DNA from: Streptomyces aureoverticillatus
GTDB lineage: Bacteria > Actinomycetota > Actinomycetes > Streptomycetales > Streptomycetaceae
Length of the DNA stretch: 64,000 nucleotides
Assembly: GCF_014649395.1 (NCBI RefSeq)
Contig: NZ_BMSY01000016.1
Span: 107,310 to 171,309 of the forward strand
Direction: 5' to 3'
Shown here: positions 60,401-64,000 of the stretch, one piece after another
How the letters are laid out: every line of letters starts with the position of its first letter
Numbering within the stretch: position 1 is the first letter of the stretch
Position numbers and translations under genes: made by a program
Notes under the pieces: generated by a model
Databases searched by the model: none
The model's input: only the letters and a program-made list of their open reading frames with translations
Told to the model about the DNA's origin: nothing

Positions 60401-63400
60401 CCCGCCGCCACGCTCGGCTCCCTGCGCCGGGACGAGGGCGGCGCCCGGCGCCTGCTCACCTCCCTCGCCGAGGCCCACGTCCATGGCGCGGAGCCGGACT
60501 GGGCCGCCCTCCTCCCCGGCGGGCGGGCCGTCGTGGACCTGCCCACGTATCCCTTCCGGCGCCGCCACTACTGGCTGACCGAGGAGCGGGCCTCCGGCGG
60601 TGGCTTTGGCGGTGGCACTCCCGTCTCCGGGGACGCCGCCTCGGACGCGGCCGAGGCGCGCTTCTGGGACGCCGTGGAGCGCGAGGACGTGGACGAACTG
60701 ACGTCCACCCTCGGCGAAACCCTCGACGGCGTGGCGCAGGGCGCGCTCAGCGAGGTGCTGCCCGGCCTCTCCGTGTGGCGGCGGCAGCGGCGCGAACGTG
60801 CCGTCGTCGACAGCTGGCGCTACCGCGTCGCCTGGCAGCCGCTGCCGGCCGGCCGCCTGCCGTCGGCGCGCCTGTCGGGGCGGTGGCTGGTCGTGGTGCC
60901 CGACAGCGCGCAGGGTCACCCGTGGGTCACGGGGGTCACCGAGGCACTGGGGGCCTCGGGGGCCGAGCCGGTGCGGGTGGGCGTGGGCGCGGGATCGACG
61001 ACGCGTGAGCTGCTGGCGGAGCGGTTGCGGGAGGTGGCCGGGGGCGACGCGGGGGTCGGCGGTGGAGAGTCCGCCGACGCGGAGCTTCCCGGAACGGGTT
61101 CCGGCACCGGCACCGGCACCGGCACCGGCGCCGGCGACCTGCCGCTCGTCGGTGTCGTCTCGCTGCTCGGCCTCGACGAGACCCCCTTGGACGAGCACGC
61201 CGCCGTGCCCGCCGGGCTCGCGGCCACCGTGGCGCTGGTGCAGGCGCTCGGCGACATCGGCTCCGACGCCCGTCTGTGGGCCCTGACCCAGGGCGCCGTG
61301 TCGACGGGGCGCAGCGACCGCATCGACCACCCCGTCCAGGCCCACCTGTGGGGCCTCGGCCGGACCGTGGCCCTCGAACACCCCGACCGCTGGGGCGGAC
61401 TCGTCGACGTACCCCGCGCCTACGACACCCGCGCGGGCGCCCGCCTCACCGCGATCCTCGCCACGGCCGCGGACCGTGCCCCGGAGGCAGGCCCGGAAGG
61501 CGCCCCGGCCGGTTCCGGCACCGAGGACCAGCTCGCGGTGCGCGGCTCCGGAGTCTTCGTACGCCGCCTCCTCAGGGGAGAGGCGACGGGCGCCGGCCTC
61601 ACCCGGCCCGCCCGGTGGACGCCGAGGGGCACGGTCCTGGTCACCGGCGGGACGGGTGCGCTCGGCGGGCATGTGGCGCGGTGGCTGGCGCGCGAGGGCG
61701 CCGCCCACCTCGTCCTGACGAGCCGCCGCGGTCCCGACGCCCCCGGCGCGGCGGAGCTGCGCGCGGAACTGGAGGAGCACGGCGTACGGGTGACCGTCGC
61801 GGCGTGCGACGCGGCGGACCGTGAGGCGCTGGCGCGCGTCCTGGACGGCATACCCGCCGACGCGCCCCTGACGGCCGTCGTCCACACCGCCGGAATCCTG
61901 GACGACGGCGTCGTCGACGGCCTCACCCCCGAACGCTTCGACGGTGTGCTGCGCCCCAAGTCCCCGGCGGCCGCGACCCTGCACGAACTCACCCGCGACC
62001 TGGATCTGGACGCCTTCGTCCTATACTCGTCGGCGTCCGGCGTGCTCGGCAGCGCGGGCCAGGCCAACTATGCCGCCGCCAACGCCTACCTCGACGCGCT
62101 CGCCGAACAGCGCCGCGCCGACGGGCTGCCCGCGACCTCCATCGCCTGGGGCACCTGGGACGGCGCCGGTCTCGCCGACACCGCCGTACGCTCCGAGCGG
62201 GCACGGCGCGACGGCATGCCGCCGATGCCGCCCGAGCCCGCCGTCGCCGCCCTGCGGGACGCGGTGGAACGCGGCGACGCCAACGTCGTCATCGCCGCCG
62301 TCGACTGGGACACCTTCCTGCCGGGCTTCGTCGCGGCCCGCCCCAACCCGCTCTTCGACGCGCTCCCCGAAGTACGGCGGCGGACGGCCGATCCGGCCGA
62401 CGGCACCCCGGACACGTCCGGCGCCGCCACCGTCACCGGCCCCGAGTGGATACGACGGCTCGCCCCGCTGCCCGTGGCGGAACGCGACGCCGCCCTCGTC
62501 ACCTTCGTACGCTCCCAGGCCGCCGCCGTCCTCGGCCACTCCGCGCCCGACGCCGTCGACCCCGCCCGGGCGTTCCGCGAGCTGGGCTTCGACTCGCTCA
62601 CCGCCGTGGAACTCCGCAACCGCGTCCAGGCGGCCACCGGCCTGCGCCTGCCCGCCTCGCTGGTCTTCGACTACCCCAACTCCGCCGTCCTGGCCGCCCA
62701 CTTGGCCGAGGAAGTGTTCGGAGCCGGCACGCGGCAGCCCCACGGTGCTCCCGCCCCCGGGCGGGCCGCCGACGCGGCACCGGACGACGGCGACCCCATC
62801 GCGATCGTCGCGATGAGCTGCCGCTTCCCCGGCGACGTACGTTCCCCGGAGGACCTGTGGCGCCTGGTCGCCGAAGGCCGCGACGCCATGGGCGAGTTCC
62901 CCGGCGACCGCGGCTGGGACCTCGACGAGCTGTACGACCCGGACCCCGACCGCGCGGGCAGGACCTATGTCCGCGAGGGCGGCTTCCTGCGCGACGCGGG
63001 CGCGTTCGACGCGGACTTCTTCGGCATCTCCCCGCGCGAGGCCCTCGCCATGGACCCGCAGCAGCGCCACCTCCTGGAAACCTCCTGGGAGCTGTTCGAG
63101 CGCGCGGGCATCGACCCGACGACCCTGCGCGGCACCCGCGCGGGCGTTTTCGTCGGCTCCAACGGCGACGACTACATCTCCCGCATGGCCGCCGTCCCCC
63201 AGGACATCGAGAGCCACGTCCTCACCGGCAACGCCGTGAGCGTCATGTCAGGCCGCCTGTCGTACGCCTTCGGCCTGGAAGGCCCGGCGGTCACCGTCGA
63301 CACGGCCTGCTCGGCCTCCCTGGTGGCCCTGCACCTGGCGGCCCAGGCGCTGCGCCAGGGCGAGTGCGACATGGCTCTCGCGGGCGGCGTCACGGTCATG

Positions 63401-64000
63401 GCGTCACCGGACACGTTCGTGCAGTTCAGCCGCCAGCGTGGCCTTGCCGTGGACGGCCGGTGCAAGGCGTTCGCGGAGGCGGCGGACGGTACCGGCTGGG
63501 GTGAGGGTGTCGGTCTGCTGTTGCTGGAGCGGCTGTCCGACGCGCGGCGTCACGGTCATGAGGTGCTGGCGGTCGTACGCGGTTCCGCCGTCAACCAGGA
63601 CGGCGCGAGCAACGGCCTGACCGCGCCGAACGGTCCCTCTCAACAGCGGGTGATCCGGGCGGCGTTGTCGAGCGCGGGTCTCACGGCCGGTGACGTCGAC
63701 GCCGTGGAGGCGCACGGTACGGGCACCACGCTCGGGGATCCGATCGAGGCGCAGGCCCTCCTCGCCACGTATGGCAAGGAGCGGTCGGTCGATCGGCCGT
63801 TGTGGCTGGGGTCGGTGAAGTCGAACATCGGGCATACGCAGGCGGCGGCCGGTGTCGCGGGTGTGATCAAGATGGTGATGGCGATGCGGGCCGGTGTGCT
63901 TCCGCGGACGCTGCATGTTGATGAGCCGAGCTCTCATGTGGATTGGTCGGCGGGGGCTGTTGAGCTGCTGACGGAGGCTCGTGAGTGGGCTGAGCGGGAG
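57428..64000 (+). CDS. modular type I polyketide synthase (5' part; loading ACP and module 1)
   Basis: An open frame of 2191 codons reaches the window edge. The domains, with residue numbers, are: a lone ACP at about 50-140 (Ser94 in LGLDSL); KS1 from 152 (Cys326 in DTACSSS; EAHGTG and KSNVGHT His); AT1 with GHSQGE (Ser794) and YASH (894-897), which marks methylmalonyl-CoA; KR1 with GGTGALGG (1407-1414), LDD (1491-1493; B type) and catalytic Tyr1548; ACP1 (Ser1723); and KS2 from about 1788 (Cys1961 in DTACSAS). No DH or ER lies in module 1. The start ACP has no AT or KSQ, so the starter must be loaded from elsewhere. GGAG lies 7 bases before the ATG. Confidence 0.97.
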   Translation, partial: MSDFEEFADDSPAAVHPESHPESHPEPRPETPAAEVRPHPENLRDTLEGRPRAEQERRLRALVAEEVAAVLGGADGGRPAGDLTRPFLDLGLDSLTAVELHRRLQRATGLKLPVTTVFDHPSADALARHLRAELFDAADAASYVPAAARRADDEPIAIVAMSCKLPGGVETPEELWQLVADGVDAISDFPADRGWDLSALYDTDPDRPGTSYVREGGFLHDAGEFDADFFGLSPREALATDPQQRLLLEASWEALERAGIDPAALRDSGTGVFVGAETQEYGPRLSDAGDGLEGYLVTGTAASVASGRIAYTLGLQGPTMTVDTACSSSLVALHLAVQALRQGECPLALAGGVVVMASPGSFLAFSRQRGLAPDGRCKPFAQAADGTAWGEGVGMLVLERLSDARRNGHRVLAVVRGSAVNQDGASNGLTAPNGPSQQRVIRAALADAGLTPADVDAVEAHGTGTTLGDPIEAQALIATYGKDRPEGQEPLWLGSLKSNVGHTQAAAGVVGVIKMVQAIHRGTLPKTLHVDEPSPHVDWSAGSVELLTEARAWPERADGAPRRAGVSSFGMSGTNAHVVVEQPPADEPVAAEDEPSGAAAPAVVAGVVPLALSAKTPEALRAQAGRLREHLLAHTDLGVGDVAWSLAVSRSRFEHRGVVLGQHRDDLLAGLERLAEGDGASGDVVTGRAQGGSGTGSGTGADSVRPVFVFPGQGSQWAGMARELLDESPVFAERMGECADALGPFVDWDLFEELSGERFDRVDVVQPVLFAVMVSLAAVWRAAGVEPAAVVGHSQGEIAAACVAGALSLEDAAWVVALRSQAILELSGRGGMVSVPLPEEQVRTLLAQWGDDLSVAAVNGPAHVVVSGATRALEELVAQCVARDIRARTIPVDYASHSAHVEAIEEHLARVLAPVAPRTPDVPLYSTLTGDWLAGDTLMDADYWYRNLRRTVLFEHATRGLLAEGHGLFIEMSPHPVLTVPVQATIDAAQSPAATLGSLRRDEGGARRLLTSLAEAHVHGAEPDWAALLPGGRAVVDLPTYPFRRRHYWLTEERASGGGFGGGTPVSGDAASDAAEARFWDAVEREDVDELTSTLGETLDGVAQGALSEVLPGLSVWRRQRRERAVVDSWRYRVAWQPLPAGRLPSARLSGRWLVVVPDSAQGHPWVTGVTEALGASGAEPVRVGVGAGSTTRELLAERLREVAGGDAGVGGGESADAELPGTGSGTGTGTGTGAGDLPLVGVVSLLGLDETPLDEHAAVPAGLAATVALVQALGDIGSDARLWALTQGAVSTGRSDRIDHPVQAHLWGLGRTVALEHPDRWGGLVDVPRAYDTRAGARLTAILATAADRAPEAGPEGAPAGSGTEDQLAVRGSGVFVRRLLRGEATGAGLTRPARWTPRGTVLVTGGTGALGGHVARWLAREGAAHLVLTSRRGPDAPGAAELRAELEEHGVRVTVAACDAADREALARVLDGIPADAPLTAVVHTAGILDDGVVDGLTPERFDGVLRPKSPAAATLHELTRDLDLDAFVLYSSASGVLGSAGQANYAAANAYLDALAEQRRADGLPATSIAWGTWDGAGLADTAVRSERARRDGMPPMPPEPAVAALRDAVERGDANVVIAAVDWDTFLPGFVAARPNPLFDALPEVRRRTADPADGTPDTSGAATVTGPEWIRRLAPLPVAERDAALVTFVRSQAAAVLGHSAPDAVDPARAFRELGFDSLTAVELRNRVQAATGLRLPASLVFDYPNSAVLAAHLAEEVFGAGTRQPHGAPAPGRAADAAPDDGDPIAIVAMSCRFPGDVRSPEDLWRLVAEGRDAMGEFPGDRGWDLDELYDPDPDRAGRTYVREGGFLRDAGAFDADFFGISPREALAMDPQQRHLLETSWELFERAGIDPTTLRGTRAGVFVGSNGDDYISRMAAVPQDIESHVLTGNAVSVMSGRLSYAFGLEGPAVTVDTACSASLVALHLAAQALRQGECDMALAGGVTVMASPDTFVQFSRQRGLAVDGRCKAFAEAADGTGWGEGVGLLLLERLSDARRHGHEVLAVVRGSAVNQDGASNGLTAPNGPSQQRVIRAALSSAGLTAGDVDAVEAHGTGTTLGDPIEAQALLATYGKERSVDRPLWLGSVKSNIGHTQAAAGVAGVIKMVMAMRAGVLPRTLHVDEPSSHVDWSAGAVELLTEAREWAERE

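Overview
The window looks like a Streptomyces (or very close relative) chromosome segment. GC is very high with strong G/C at codon third positions. Families typical of the genus recur: an SAV2177-type methyltransferase, DUF1876, sugar ABC systems lacking their own ATPase, and a LAL-type LuxR regulator. TTA codons are rare and sit in only a few genes. No integrase, transposase, CRISPR array or plasmid or phage gene was seen.

Layout. 0.2-7.8 kb: a methyltransferase gene, then a ROK regulator followed by a carbohydrate ABC importer (lipoprotein, two permeases) and two Gfo/Idh/MocA oxidoreductases in one translationally coupled operon. 7.8-15.2 kb: DUF1876, a TerD-CAP fusion, a radical-SAM/SDR/GNAT run, an APC permease and a TTA-containing conserved gene. 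15.6-19.7 kb: a glycerol-kinase-like and glycerol-3-phosphate-dehydrogenase-like operon. 19.9-26.7 kb: thiolase, TauE, cobK, a DHA2 exporter, cobF, a DUF309 protein and tRNA-Pro(GGG). 26.7-34.9 kb: a decayed isochorismatase, a LuxR regulator, phospholipase A2, and a probable polyhydroxybutyrate/3-hydroxybutyrate unit (secreted depolymerase, dehydrogenase, MHS permease, GAF/PucR regulator). 34.8-43.3 kb: an ABC exporter, the wreck of a divergent CGNR-regulator/MFS pair, a quinone-oxidoreductase-like gene with its TetR regulator and two operator-like palindromes, a double GNAT, and a Tat-exported GH3 beta-glucosidase. 43.5-48.2 kb: an ABC exporter behind a near-perfect SoxR box, a TetR regulator behind a palindrome array, then a GT2 glycosyltransferase coupled to a phosphopantetheinyl transferase.

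48.2-64 kb: the left border of a modular type I polyketide synthase cluster. After about 1.2 kb without a convincing gene comes a LAL regulator with a TTA codon, then a degenerate ABC ATPase that also carries a TTA codon, an amine oxidase of the tryptophan/arginine 2-monooxygenase type, a DrrAB-like ABC exporter, and a PKS gene that runs off the right edge. The PKS starts with a lone ACP, then KS-AT(methylmalonyl type)-KR(B type)-ACP-KS. A lone loading ACP beside an amine oxidase suggests an amino-acid-derived starter such as a guanidino- or aminobutyryl unit. That is inference, because the other starter genes are not in view.

The strongest items for follow-up are the SoxR-box promoter, which probably makes a leaderless ABC transporter mRNA; the radical SAM family with CX8CX2C cysteine spacing; the Walker-less ABC protein in the PKS border; the TetR operator array; and the starter-unit prediction for the PKS.
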